From assembly GCA_014695295.1 (NCBI GenBank), contig JACJNY010000050.1, positions 1 to 64,000 of the forward strand: 64,000 nt of DNA, in the 5' to 3' direction. Positions 9,168 to 17,919 of this stretch are shown piece after piece. Under the pieces are notes generated by a model. The model ran no database searches, had not been told where the DNA came from, and saw only the letters and a list, made by a program, of their open reading frames with translations. This DNA is from Microcoleus sp. FACHB-61. Lineage in GTDB: Bacteria > Cyanobacteriota > Cyanobacteriia > Cyanobacteriales > Microcoleaceae. A program made the position numbers and the translations under genes. Each line of letters starts with the position of its first letter. Within the stretch, counting starts at the first letter, position 1.

Positions 9168-10646
9168 TTACTTATTCCAATACCTGCGCCAGTGAAACAG
9201 ATTCTCCCATAAATTGCGCGAAAAAGTATTGCTACCCAAGCGCTGCGACTCCCAAAGAGCAGCAGTTTGACCGTTAATTGCCGAAAAACTCGACCAAATA
9301 TAAGGAAGTTGGGCGATCGCCTCAACCTTCATCCCGTGACGCACAGCCAAAGCGATCGCGTGAATCAACTCAGCAGCTTGCGGCCCCACAATACTCGCTC
9401 CCAAAATCTCCCCGTTGCGACGCCCGACAATCTTACAAAAACCAGTTGTCTCCCCGCACATTTGAGCTCTTTCAACATTCTTGAAATATTCCCGACAAAC
9501 AATGAGATCGTCTCCAAAACGGCGCCTTGCTTGCGCTTCAGTCAAGCCAACCCTCGCCAACTGCGGGTCCGAAAAAATTGCCCAAGGAATCCCACGATAA
9601 TCTATTTGAAACCGCGGCAAAAACAAAGCATTTTTTACAGCAACCGCAGCTTCGTAATTAGCGATGTGAGGGAACGGATAACCCCCAGCAACATCGCCGA
9701 TCGCGTAAATGCGGCGATTAGTTGTTTGCAGCTTTTCATTTAAAATCACCCCCCGAGCGCTGAATTTAACCCCAGCCGCTTCGAGATTTAACGATGAAAA
9801 ATCGTGCCCTCTACCGGCAGCTAGAAAAATCTCCTCAGCTTCGATCGCCCTTGGGCCAGCTTGAATCCACTTTTTACCATCAATCACTCTAGCTTGAGTC
9901 ACCTCAGTTGCAGTCAGAATCCGCACTCCTTCAGCTTCCATTCCAGCTTGCACCAAACCAGCAGCCTCCCGGTCTTCTTTAGCCAAAATGTGCGAACTTT
10001 TCACCACCAAAGTGACAGCAACCCCAAGCCGAGCAAAAGTCTGAGCCACTTCGACACCGCTGGGATCGGCGCCGATTACAGCCAAACTTTTAGGCAACTG
10101 TGGAAGTTTTGCTAATTCCCCGACAGTTTCCGAAGTAAAAAAGCCAGCCGAGGAAAGTCCTTCAATATTGGGAATCGCCGGCAGAGTTGGACAAGCTAGC
10201 AAATAACAGAGCGATCGCAATTTCCGCCCGCCGACAACAAAAGCCAAATCCGGTTTCGCAACAAACTCGCCGCTGCCAAAAATAACATCGACCCCGCGAG
10301 CAGCCAAAACGCCGAGAGAATCAATTTCTGACAAATTAGCAACAACACCCTCTGCCCACTTTAGAACCCCGTCAAACCGCAATTCGCTCGGCATGGAGGA
10401 ATTAGCGACTTCCCAGCGAACCCCCAACTGTTGGCGGCTTATCTGCTGGGCAAAACGAGCAGCCTCCCTCAAAGTTTGGCTGTATCTCAAACCAAGGTCG
10501 ATCGACTCTTTCTCCCCTGTCGGCAAATCTTGCGAATTACTGAGGGGTTCCACCAAAGCAACGCGGGCCGGGAAATTAGTTGCAGTCAAAGCAGCATAGC
10601 GTCCGGCCGGAGTTCCACCAATAATCACTAAATCATAGTCAAGCAT
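9168..10646 (-). CDS. dihydrolipoamide dehydrogenase/mercuric reductase-like flavoprotein without the redox disulfide (492 aa)
   Basis: Class I pyridine nucleotide-disulfide oxidoreductase fold. The FAD motif IIGGTPAGRYAAL is at 8-20, the NAD(P) motif AVIGADPSGVEVAQ is in the middle, and the second FAD motif IYAIGDVAG comes later, followed by the dimerisation domain. The CxxxxC redox pair expected about 40 residues from the start is absent: the region after ALVEP reads LSNSQDLPTGEKESIDL. The C-terminal His-Glu active site of the family is also not present in its usual form. Electron transfer by the standard thiol mechanism is therefore unlikely, while FAD and NAD(P) binding look intact. The substrate is unknown. 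The ATG is preceded by repeat-like sequence with no clear RBS. The gene stands alone on the minus strand. Confidence 0.85.
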   Translation of the reverse strand: MLDYDLVIIGGTPAGRYAALTATNFPARVALVEPLSNSQDLPTGEKESIDLGLRYSQTLREAARFAQQISRQQLGVRWEVANSSMPSELRFDGVLKWAEGVVANLSEIDSLGVLAARGVDVIFGSGEFVAKPDLAFVVGGRKLRSLCYLLACPTLPAIPNIEGLSSAGFFTSETVGELAKLPQLPKSLAVIGADPSGVEVAQTFARLGVAVTLVVKSSHILAKEDREAAGLVQAGMEAEGVRILTATEVTQARVIDGKKWIQAGPRAIEAEEIFLAAGRGHDFSSLNLEAAGVKFSARGVILNEKLQTTNRRIYAIGDVAGGYPFPHIANYEAAVAVKNALFLPRFQIDYRGIPWAIFSDPQLARVGLTEAQARRRFGDDLIVCREYFKNVERAQMCGETTGFCKIVGRRNGEILGASIVGPQAAELIHAIALAVRHGMKVEAIAQLPYIWSSFSAINGQTAALWESQRLGSNTFSRNLWENLFHWRRYWNK

Positions 10647-11066
10647 AAATAAAGAAGTCAGTAGTCAGTAGCCAGTAGTCATTAGTCAGCAGTGGAAGCA
10701 TCCCGATGAGTGTAAAAAGCGTTTTTTAGGAGGGCGATCGTCCCGCACAGCACAGCGTATATATAAATACAGTTCAGATCAGAACACTCACATCAGAAAC
10801 CGGATTTCTTGGGTAGACTTGAATTGCCGGCATTCGCTCTCCTATCTTGAAATTATCTGCTAGAGGATGCGTTTATCTGCGGTTTCCCTATCAATCAAAG
10901 ATTTATGCAATAAGTCTAATAAAATCAGTTCGTAGTGGGGACTAAAGTCCTCATAAAAATCCGAGGACTTTAGTCCTCACTACAAACTCTTTTTATGATC
11001 GGTAATTGACTGGATATGAGAGCGCGCCAAATCACAGATTATGGCGTGAGGCGAATGCTGCCTCAG
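10647..11066. other. intergenic repeats, no gene
   Basis: Contains AGTCAGTAGTCAGTAGCC-type low-complexity repeats (10651-10692), an AGAAACCGGATTTCTTGG palindrome (about 10795-10813), the dispersed block GTTTATCTGCGGTTTCCCTA (from about 10869, with a near-identical second copy from about 25755), and the long hairpin at 10932-10983. No gene is seen. Confidence 0.6.
10932..10983. repeat. 21-bp hairpin palindrome of the GACTTTAGTCC family
   Basis: GTAGTGGGGACTAAAGTCCTC at 10932-10952 pairs with GAGGACTTTAGTCCTCACTAC at 10963-10983, with one G-T pair and a ten-base spacer. Related palindromes lie at about 133-172 and 47770. It is a dispersed cyanobacterial repeat; it lies downstream of cobD (minus strand) and could act as a weak transcript end, although there is no T-run. 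Confidence 0.65.
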
Positions 11067-12197
11067 CTAACGAATAACTTCGGCAAGTCCAGCAATCAGC
11101 CGCAGATTGTCCGCCCTTGAGCGCACAGCCACCCGAAAAAACCGATCGCCCAACTCAGGAAAACTCAAACAATCCCGAATCAAAATCCGGTGTCGTTCCA
11201 ACAGACTTTTTTGAATCAAAGAAACCGACATCGACGACTCAACCAACAAGAAATTAGCCGCCCCTGCAAAAGGCTGCAAACCCGGTAAATTAGCCAAACC
11301 CTCAAATAGCTCTCGGCGAGCAACAGGCAGCCAATCCCAAGTTTGCCGCTCAAAAACAGTATCTCGCACCACAGCAGCAGCAGCAGCAGCAGCCAAAGCA
11401 TTCACAGGCCAAGGATCGCGCAGCAACTGCCAGCGGCCCAGGATATCGGGATGGGCGATCGCACAGCCCAACCGCAGTCCCGGGAGAGAATAGAATTTAG
11501 TGAGCGATCGTAAAATCACCAAATTCGGAAACTCCTCAACAGCATCGATCAAAGTTTCCTGCTCAGAAGGCGGTAGAAAGTCCATAAAGGCCTCATCCAC
11601 CACCACCATACCTAACTGCTTCACATAAGGCAAAATCGCCTCCCTACCAAACAGCAAACCCGTAGGATTGTGCGGGTTGTTCAGGAGCAAGCCTCGATCG
11701 GCATCGAGAGCAAGAGGAACCGGGAGAGGGAAAGAAGGGGAGACAAGGGAACGGTTAGAAACCGACAAATCATCCGTTACTAACCCGCTTCTAGGCTCCG
11801 CGTCCAACAATTCGAGTTCCAAAGGACATTTGAGCACCTTCGCCCCGAAAGCCGAAAGAGCCCGCCAGTAATCGCCAAAAGCCGGAGTCACCAAATAAGT
11901 CGCCTCCAGCTTCGACAAATCCCAAGCCGCCCAAGTCAACAATTCCGCCGAACCATTCCCCGGCAATATCCAATCCGGGTCAACATTCAAAGCCTCACCC
12001 AAAGCAGTCCTGAGCTCTCCATAATCCGGGTCTGGGTAAGCCGTCAGACTGCTCAAGTGTGCTTGAATCGCAGCCAGGGCCGACTCAGGAGGGCCCAAAG
12101 GACTGATACTCGCAGAAAAATCGAGAATAGCAGAAGCAGGGCAGCCTGCCAGTGCGGCTGCCCAAGCTAAATTCCCACCGTGTACAGGTCTAATCAA
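11067..12197 (-). CDS. cobD: threonine-phosphate decarboxylase, CobD-like (376 aa)
   Basis: PLP enzyme of aminotransferase fold class I that makes (R)-1-amino-2-propanol phosphate for the nucleotide loop of cobalamin-type cofactors. The N-terminus HGGNLAWAAALAG, then FSASISPLGPP, LTAYPDPDYGELR and NNPHNPTG, are family signatures. The PLP lysine lies in RSLTKFYSLPGLRLG, and the cofactor-contacting aspartate in VVVDEAFMDF. Length matches the family. It shares ancestry with histidinol-phosphate aminotransferase (HisC), the main alternative; the HGGN start favours CobD. It lies 15 bp downstream of hup on the same strand, so the two may be cotranscribed, although no functional link is obvious. Confidence 0.87.
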   Translation of the reverse strand: MIRPVHGGNLAWAAALAGCPASAILDFSASISPLGPPESALAAIQAHLSSLTAYPDPDYGELRTALGEALNVDPDWILPGNGSAELLTWAAWDLSKLEATYLVTPAFGDYWRALSAFGAKVLKCPLELELLDAEPRSGLVTDDLSVSNRSLVSPSFPLPVPLALDADRGLLLNNPHNPTGLLFGREAILPYVKQLGMVVVDEAFMDFLPPSEQETLIDAVEEFPNLVILRSLTKFYSLPGLRLGCAIAHPDILGRWQLLRDPWPVNALAAAAAAAVVRDTVFERQTWDWLPVARRELFEGLANLPGLQPFAGAANFLLVESSMSVSLIQKSLLERHRILIRDCLSFPELGDRFFRVAVRSRADNLRLIAGLAEVIR

Positions 12198-12212
12198 GAC
12201 TCAGTTCGCCAG

Positions 12213-12503
12213 CTATTCCGCGTTTTTCGGCGGTGCAACTCTGTCCTTAAACAACTTCCCTGCGGAAAATGCAGGAACTCGGGTTGCTGGGATTTCCATC
12301 TTGTCGCCAGTTTTGGGATTCCGACCCTCGCGGGCTTTGCGTTCCCGCGACTCAAACGAGCCAAAACCGACCAGCGTCACCTTGTCGCCGTCAGAGACAG
12401 CTTCCATGATTGCTTCCAAGGCTGCACTCAACACGGCATCTGCCTGTTTTTTAGTGACACTAGCCTTTTCCGCCACTACATCAACCAATTCACCTTTGTT
12501 CAT
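12213..12503 (-). CDS. hup: HU-family DNA-binding protein (96 aa)
   Basis: Small basic nucleoid protein that binds and bends DNA as a dimer. MNKGELVDVVAEKASVTKKQ is the HU N-terminal helix pair, VTLVGFGSFESRERKAREGR is the beta-saddle, and NPKTGDKMEIPATRVPAFSAG is the DNA-gripping arm with the intercalating proline. The start at 12503 is chosen because GGAG lies seven bases upstream and the protein then begins exactly as HU does; an upstream in-frame ATG at 12527 would add eight unconserved residues. cobD follows 15 bp downstream. Confidence 0.95.
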   Translation of the reverse strand: MNKGELVDVVAEKASVTKKQADAVLSAALEAIMEAVSDGDKVTLVGFGSFESRERKAREGRNPKTGDKMEIPATRVPAFSAGKLFKDRVAPPKNAE

Positions 12504-12527
12504 TGCGCACTCCTTCAGGGTTTGCAA

Positions 12528-13284
12528 AATACGTCAAACAGAGTTCAACTATTAGCTGTGAGTTATCAACTGCATTGGGGTGTGGCTTGGGAGGTTTGGG
12601 TTGTTCCCTATGGCTCCTGTCCGCTTCCCCAATTCAAAACTCCTGCTGAATACCAATTACCCTAGGGTAATTGGTCAGAAAAGGAATTTTTGTTTCTAAT
12701 TGCTGAAAACCCCACAGCATCTAATTTTCACTGCATTATTCTAAAGTCTTGCCGACCGTTATGGATCGGTGGAACCTTTAATTTATATGGAACTTGCCAA
12801 CTTTTTAGAATTAATACCCAAAATTAGATAAAAAAATACCGCTTTGGAAAGAAGATTTCTCGCCTCGGTGGATTTGAAATAGGAAAACAAGCAAAAATGG
12901 AAGTAATAAAGTGTCACTTGTCAAGGGTTTAAGAAAAGTTTTTTTTCTTCTTCCTTCTTCCTTTCCCCCTCTTTCTTTCCCCCCGTGGGGCATGGCTGTT
13001 TCATTCTCCCGAAACCCGCCAGGGACTTCAGTCCCTGTCTCATAGCTGAATTCGTCTTCAGACGACTGGAAGAGTCATTTATAACCTTCTTCCAGAGGAC
13101 TAATGAGTTCTTTAGTCCTCTTTTAGAGGACTTTAGCTTTGAGGCAGGGATTTCAACCCCTGTCGGACTGTCGGACTGTCGGACTGAGGGAAAGAGCGTT
13201 AAGTTGACACCTCTCCCCTCTTCCCTCAACATCCGTTAAATCCCTTAAATCCGCTACAAAATGTGTTGCCGAACTTCCTTCAGT
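12528..13284. other. 757-bp intergenic region with palindromic and tandem repeats
   Basis: No gene seen. It holds the presumed hup promoter side (12528-12800), a pyrimidine tract of CTTCCTTCTTCC type at about 12939-12985, a block of nested palindromes of the GGGACTTCAGTCCC and TTAGAGGACTTTAG kind (13010-13175), an 8-bp unit TGTCGGAC repeated three times (13161-13184), and a repeat ending in GTTGCCGAACTTCC directly after the pilQ stop. Confidence 0.6.
13228..13280 (-). repeat. GTTGCCGAACTTCC repeat downstream of pilQ
   Basis: On the minus strand this block begins GGAAGTTCGGCAAC a few bases after the pilQ stop codon and continues with GGATTTAA-type steps and GATGTTGAGGGAA. Related copies occur at 51654-51692 after ycf23 and at 52851-52897 inside the 3' end of the creatininase-family gene. 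A 3'-UTR-like repeat; function unknown. Confidence 0.6.
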
Positions 13285-15669
13285 CTACTGTCTCGGCTGG
13301 ATCGGCTGACTGCGCTGCAACAGTTGGCGCGCGTCGGGACTGATGTTGTTTTGGTAGCCAAAGTTCGATCGATCGCTATCATCCAAAATCTGCGGAGTCA
13401 GCAATACAATCAACTCTGCCCGCTGGTTAGCCTTATTGGTACTCCTGAACAGCGAACCGATAATCGGCAAATCTCCCAAAATCGGAATCTTGTTCGCTGT
13501 AGTCCGTTCTTCGTCGCGGATAATCCCCGAAACAATCAAAGTCTGACCGTCCCGAAGGCGAATTAGCCCCGATTGCAACGAGCGCTCGCCCAGCAGCCTG
13601 ATCTGATTGGTGTTCGGGCCCGTGCTCAGGTTTTGAACGCCGCCAGGTGTCCTGATAATCGGGTTCACCCGCAGAGAGACAAAGCCATTATCGTCAACCC
13701 GGTCGATCGCCACCCCCAGCTGCAAACCAGCCCTGTCCTTGACGGCCGTCACCGTTTGGGTACTTGTATTTCCGGTACTCTGGGTTTGGGACGTGATGTT
13801 AGTGATCACCTCATCAGTAATATTCACATTTGCCGTTTCCCCTTCTTGGACAACCAGAGTCGGATCGGTCAGGATTTTGGCATTCTGGCTCAGAATAGTG
13901 GCCTGCAACGCCGACAGGAACCTCCTCGGATACTGGAACAGCGGGAACAAGCCGAACTCTGCACTTCCTGAGGCTGTCGTCGATCCAGGCTCGTAGTCCG
14001 TAATTCCAACTCGCGTGGGGTCATTAGTAACTGGGGCTGTCGGCTGGAGGAACACACCTTTGCCGGGACCTAGGAGACCTTGACCTGTAAACGGTACGAT
14101 ACGCCGGCCGTTCGCATCGTAGAAAACGTCCCCCTGTACAGGGTTGCCGGTGATCGGTCGAGCGAGGATCCCATTTCGGACAGCATCGCCAGGGGGCGGA
14201 TTGATGCCACCAAAATTGAGAGTTGCCGCCCCATCGTCATTGACGAAGAAATTGTTATTAATTCCGAAAGAGAAACTGCTGCTACTGGTGTTGTTTCCCA
14301 ACAAGTTGATATCGATCACCTTGACGTTGACAGCCACTTGACGGCGGCGCAAATCTAGCTGTGTCAAGAAAGCCACAGCCATGTCAACTTTGCGCGGGTC
14401 GCCCACCAAAGTGATGGAATTGAGCCTCGCATCCGCCAGCACCGACAGTCCCCTCAGCAAGAGCGGCCCGGTGCCTTGGGTAGCGCCGATCGCCTTAATG
14501 TCCGGTTCCCTAATTTCCACATCCCGCGCCGCATTTCCCTGGCCCACGCTTTGAATAGTCACCCGAGTAATCGGCAGTTGACTTTCCGCGCCTTGAGCAC
14601 TCAAAAAGTTAGCTGCATCCGTAGACCGAACTTGATTGAGCCGCAGAGTCCGAATGATAATATTGCGCGAGTCGATCGGCAAGCTAGTCCCTACAAAAAT
14701 CGTCCGCCCCTGGCGGTTAGCTTGCAGCCCGCTGAGCCGCAGCACGTAATTAAAGACATCTTGCACCGACTCATTTTCGATGTCCAAAGAAATCTTTGGC
14801 CCTTCATCTGACCCCGAGGCTCCTGGCTGACCAGGCACTGCGGGCTGACCCGGTTGACCAGGGGCCCCGCCACCTGTAAAAGCGATGTTCAAGCCAGCAG
14901 CGCGGGCCAGCAGAGCCAAAACGTCCCGCACTGGGGCATCCCGCAGCACCAAGCGGGGGATGCGTTCTCCCGAACTCAGTTCAATATTTCCCGCGCCAGG
15001 GGCGATGTTAGACACCGCGATATCTCCCAAGGGCGGAGCAACTGCCCGCGGTTGGAAAGGCGCAGCCTGATTTGTCTGAGATTGAATTTCGCTGGGGAGG
15101 GGCGGGCGATCGTTTCTGGTAACAGTAACTTCGGGATTTGGCAGCAGCACGCCTGGGTTTTGCGACGTGCGGACTTGGGGAGCCGGCGGGGGAGCTGTTT
15201 GGGTCAGCGGCAGTCCCGGAGGCGGCGGAGGTGCAGTTTGGGCAGACTGCACAGTCCCGCCCTGTCCGGCAACGTTGAGGACGATGCTTTGGCCTTGTCC
15301 CGGAACAATTTGTCCGTTGGGAACTCCGTTGGTGCCGGCCACCACAACGCGGATGCTGTTAGCCTCTACCTGGCTGATTTCTACTGAAGAAATGCCCGGA
15401 GCGGGGTTGTCTTGACGGAAGCTGTTGCCTTGTGGCAAGCGGAGCTGGGTGTTGATAATTGTGGCTTGGTAAGTATTGCCGTTATTGATGGCGAAAACTT
15501 GCGGGCGATCGCCCTTTTCTGTCGCTAGGACAATATTTACGCCATTATTTCCTTGACTTATTTGCACTCCTGTGACTTGAGTCGGCGCTGCCAAGACGGG
15601 GGCTTGCGCTACGAGAACTCCGGCCATGCTGCCCAAGAATCCTCCACTTAACCGTAGATGCTGTTTCAC
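13285..15669 (-). CDS. pilQ: type IV pilus secretin PilQ (794 aa)
   Basis: Outer-membrane secretin through which type IV pili leave the cell. A signal peptide is visible (GFLGSMAGVLVAQAPVLAAP). An AMIN-like domain follows (about 30-135), then a Pro-rich linker, an STN-type domain around LVLRDAPVRDVLALLARAAG, secretin N0/N1 domains, and the C-terminal secretin pore with ILTDPTLVVQEGETA and LVVSGIIRDEERTT-like blocks (LIVSGIIRDEERTT). Length is normal for cyanobacterial PilQ. It is the last gene of pilM-pilN-pilO-pilQ but is separated from pilO by 380 bp of repeat-bearing DNA. Confidence 0.95.
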   Translation of the reverse strand: MKQHLRLSGGFLGSMAGVLVAQAPVLAAPTQVTGVQISQGNNGVNIVLATEKGDRPQVFAINNGNTYQATIINTQLRLPQGNSFRQDNPAPGISSVEISQVEANSIRVVVAGTNGVPNGQIVPGQGQSIVLNVAGQGGTVQSAQTAPPPPPGLPLTQTAPPPAPQVRTSQNPGVLLPNPEVTVTRNDRPPLPSEIQSQTNQAAPFQPRAVAPPLGDIAVSNIAPGAGNIELSSGERIPRLVLRDAPVRDVLALLARAAGLNIAFTGGGAPGQPGQPAVPGQPGASGSDEGPKISLDIENESVQDVFNYVLRLSGLQANRQGRTIFVGTSLPIDSRNIIIRTLRLNQVRSTDAANFLSAQGAESQLPITRVTIQSVGQGNAARDVEIREPDIKAIGATQGTGPLLLRGLSVLADARLNSITLVGDPRKVDMAVAFLTQLDLRRRQVAVNVKVIDINLLGNNTSSSSFSFGINNNFFVNDDGAATLNFGGINPPPGDAVRNGILARPITGNPVQGDVFYDANGRRIVPFTGQGLLGPGKGVFLQPTAPVTNDPTRVGITDYEPGSTTASGSAEFGLFPLFQYPRRFLSALQATILSQNAKILTDPTLVVQEGETANVNITDEVITNITSQTQSTGNTSTQTVTAVKDRAGLQLGVAIDRVDDNGFVSLRVNPIIRTPGGVQNLSTGPNTNQIRLLGERSLQSGLIRLRDGQTLIVSGIIRDEERTTANKIPILGDLPIIGSLFRSTNKANQRAELIVLLTPQILDDSDRSNFGYQNNISPDARQLLQRSQPIQPRQ

Positions 15670-16049
15670 GTTCTCTCCTCCACTACACTTTGTTATTTGT
15701 TGTTCGCAGTCTTTTGTCGCTAGCTGCTAAACTGACTGAAAGATTCTCGATTCGAGCCTTTTTGAAGGGAGAAGTTATGCCATTTTCGATTTTCGATTTT
15801 CGATTTTCGATTGGGAATAACTGATGACATAAGGGTTATAAACTATCCTACATTTGCATTACTTTTCGGAACTGGTATTAGAAGAAATTAGGTCTTCAAG
15901 CTAATTTTTGAATGCCATATAAAAACTAATTTTCTGGCATTCATAATTTTTTGACTTATACCTTCTATCTTCAAACTTCAACCTTCTGCCTTCTCCCTTC
16001 TTGTGAAAGAGCGACTTTTGAACAATAGGTAATATCCCCCAAACTACCG
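15670..16049. other. pilO-pilQ spacer with short tandem repeats
   Basis: Contains four tandem TTTTCGA units (15782-15810) and a pyrimidine-rich CCTTCTATCTTC/CCTTCTGCCTTC tract (15959-16002). The minus-strand sequence before pilQ carries GGAGGAGAGAACGTG, giving GGAGAG as a good RBS. An internal promoter for pilQ is possible but cannot be assigned. Confidence 0.6.
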
Positions 16050-16853
16050 CTATTTAGCCCCGGGACTCGGAGCCGGAGTTGCCGGTTTTTCTTCCTGCTT
16101 TAACGGCAGCAGCGCGTGCAAGTCAAAAGCCGTTTTAATTTTAGTTTCTGGCTGATCCACAGGGATTATTTTCCCTTTCAAGTAGTCAACTTGAATTGCC
16201 TGAGTTGATGTTAGCAATTCAGATTTCAAATTCCTCACTACCAACAGCGACTGCATCAATTCCAAGTTACGCATAAAATTGCGGGTTTGAGCGAAACTGC
16301 CTTCAAACTCTACCTTAAATTTTTTGCGTCTGAGCTTGCCAGCCAGGGACGGCCCGAAGGAGGTATCGGCCAGAATATCAGGGTCTGGAGCTCCCGGCGC
16401 GGCGGTGGCTGCTGCTGGCGGGATATCCGGCTCAAATTTGGTAATTTTAGCCTTGAGGTCGTCTCCTTGCACGCCGGCGTTGATTCTATTAACCAGTTGG
16501 GTCATGTCAAGCAGCAGCGTGTTGGCGCTGGCGTCGCTGGCAAACATTGCCGTCACGTTGGCCCGGCGCTGTTTTGCTTCTTCTTGTTTTGCTTCTGCTT
16601 CTGCCTTTTTTTGAATTAGAGTTTGCAATTGCAGTTGCGTTTGCTCGCTTTCGGTAAGTTTTTGCTTGAATTCGCTGGTTTTTTGGAATTCTGGCCATAC
16701 GAACTGGTAGCCGAGGCCGCCGGCAATGACCAGGCCAAGTACCGCGACGCCGATTGCTTGGACTTGGGGCGTCAGCTTAATGCCGAATATTTCCTGAGTC
16801 CCTGTTTCTTCTGCTTGTCCGCTAGGACCAACATACTCATTTGCTAATGTCAT
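16050..16853 (-). CDS. pilO: type IV pilus inner-membrane protein PilO (267 aa)
   Basis: Alignment-complex protein that pairs with PilN in the inner membrane. Residues 1-28 are cytosolic, one membrane helix spans about 31-53 (VQAIGVAVLGLVIAGGLGYQF), a coiled coil rich in Q, E and K covers about 60-105, and the periplasmic ferredoxin-like domain follows. A Pro-rich tail ends the protein. Its ATG overlaps the pilN stop as ATGA (16850-16853), indicating translational coupling. Sequence alone identifies the family only weakly; the operon makes it firm. Confidence 0.9.
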   Translation of the reverse strand: MTLANEYVGPSGQAEETGTQEIFGIKLTPQVQAIGVAVLGLVIAGGLGYQFVWPEFQKTSEFKQKLTESEQTQLQLQTLIQKKAEAEAKQEEAKQRRANVTAMFASDASANTLLLDMTQLVNRINAGVQGDDLKAKITKFEPDIPPAAATAAPGAPDPDILADTSFGPSLAGKLRRKKFKVEFEGSFAQTRNFMRNLELMQSLLVVRNLKSELLTSTQAIQVDYLKGKIIPVDQPETKIKTAFDLHALLPLKQEEKPATPAPSPGAK

Positions 16854-17755
16854 TGTTTTTTCACCTCTGGTTTTTGTGGTTCTAGCACTCCTTTTTCTTG
16901 AAGTGTTTCTATCCGTATTGCTAGCCCGTCTGCTTGCTTGCTCCGCAGCTCGGGGAGCAACTCGGAGGCCCCCGTCGGGCTGAGCGTTGTTTCAATTTTA
17001 TATTCCACCACCGGCCGCAGTTGGGGAAGTTCTGCTGCTGGTGCTGCTGCGTTTTGGTTGCGCACTTGTAATTGTGTGGGGTTGTTTTTTAATGTGGCCG
17101 CTACCAGTCTGGTATCGGTGTTGAGGAAGAAAGGAGAACGCTGGACTAGCAGCATAAAGTCGTTAACTTGAGCAAAGGTACTGGCTATCCCTGAAATTTG
17201 TACTTTTGCTGCCTGCGGCGGGACCACGGGGGCGGGAGCAGCAGCCGGGGTGGGGCTGGCTGGAGACGGACTCGCCCCCGGGGAGGCGGCGGGAGTTGCT
17301 GCGGGGGGAGGTGGTGCTGCTGCAACGGGGGAGGGACTGGGGTCGATTTGCTCGATTTTGGCAATTTGCACTCCCGCCGGAGTGCGGGCACTCAGGTCTT
17401 GCAGCATGGCCGACCAAGGTTTAATTTGGTCGAATACTCCGGCTAATGCTTTGTATTCGGCGGTAACTTGGTCGGTTTCGGCGTTGATGGCTTTGATGGT
17501 GTTGGCTTGAGTGTTTAACTTTGCCACTTCTGCGTCCATGGTTGCTTGTCGTGCGGCCAACTTGGTATTTTCGTTAGTCGCCCACCACCAGGCGCCCATG
17601 ACTGCGGCGTTGATGCCGAAGGCAAACAGCAGCGCCCCAATTAGGGGCAGTTGGTCTTTGGCTCCACCGGAACTTTTTTTAGCTGAGCTTTTGGCTGCTG
17701 CAACGGGTTTGTAGTCCGGACGGTCGTTGAGAAAATTAATATCTAGGCTGTACAT
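16850..17755 (-). CDS. pilN: type IV pilus assembly protein PilN (301 aa)
   Basis: Inner-membrane partner of PilO and PilM. It starts MYSLDINFLNDRP, the conserved PilN N-terminal motif (INLLP-like) that inserts into the PilM groove. A membrane helix follows at about 37-60 (LIGALLFAFGINAAVMGAWWW), then a coiled coil and a periplasmic domain. A low-complexity Ala/Pro/Ser insert around residues 138-178 (PAASPGASPSPASPTPAAAP) is longer than in most relatives. It overlaps pilO by four bases. The gap to pilM upstream is 420 bp, unusual for this operon. Confidence 0.92.
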   Translation of the reverse strand: MYSLDINFLNDRPDYKPVAAAKSSAKKSSGGAKDQLPLIGALLFAFGINAAVMGAWWWATNENTKLAARQATMDAEVAKLNTQANTIKAINAETDQVTAEYKALAGVFDQIKPWSAMLQDLSARTPAGVQIAKIEQIDPSPSPVAAAPPPPAATPAASPGASPSPASPTPAAAPAPVVPPQAAKVQISGIASTFAQVNDFMLLVQRSPFFLNTDTRLVAATLKNNPTQLQVRNQNAAAPAAELPQLRPVVEYKIETTLSPTGASELLPELRSKQADGLAIRIETLQEKGVLEPQKPEVKKQ

Positions 17756-17775
17756 GGCTTCACTCGATTTTATAG

Positions 17776-17859
17776 CAGAAGGTAGAAGATAGAAGGTAGA
17801 AGGTAGAAGATAGAAGGCACAAGGTAGAAGGTAGAAGACACAAGGTATAAGGAAGAAGC
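17776..17859. repeat. heptamer short tandem repeat array
   Basis: About twelve imperfect 7-bp units of AGAAGGT, AGAAGAT and CACAAGGT kind. Such heptanucleotide STRR arrays are well known in filamentous cyanobacteria. Copy number is expected to vary between strains. Confidence 0.75.
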
Positions 17860-17877
17860 AATCGACCGCTTATGTTT

Positions 17878-17919
17878 CAGCAATTAAGAAGGTCCTAACT
17901 GTCTTGGCTGTTGCTATAG
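17878..17919 (+). repeat. 42-bp dispersed repeat, copy A
   Basis: CAGCAATTAAGAAGGTCCTA and the following bases CTGTCTTGGCTGTTGCTATA match, in inverse orientation, the block at 52601-52642 with only a few differences. It probably belongs to a genome-wide repeat family. Confidence 0.65.

Noticed and set aside
12811..13239. Short frames rich in Lys/Glu opposite the polypyrimidine tract near 12950
   Set aside because: Low-complexity translations of CTTCCTTCTTCC repeats with no coding features.
16938..17714. Several plus-strand frames opposite pilN, rich in Gly, Arg or Ala
   Set aside because: They mirror the Ala/Pro low-complexity linker of pilN; the minus-strand operon explains the coding signal.
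17776..17859. CRISPR or regulator-binding array in the pil operon
   Set aside because: Seven-base contiguous units of purine type are simple STRR, too short and without spacers.
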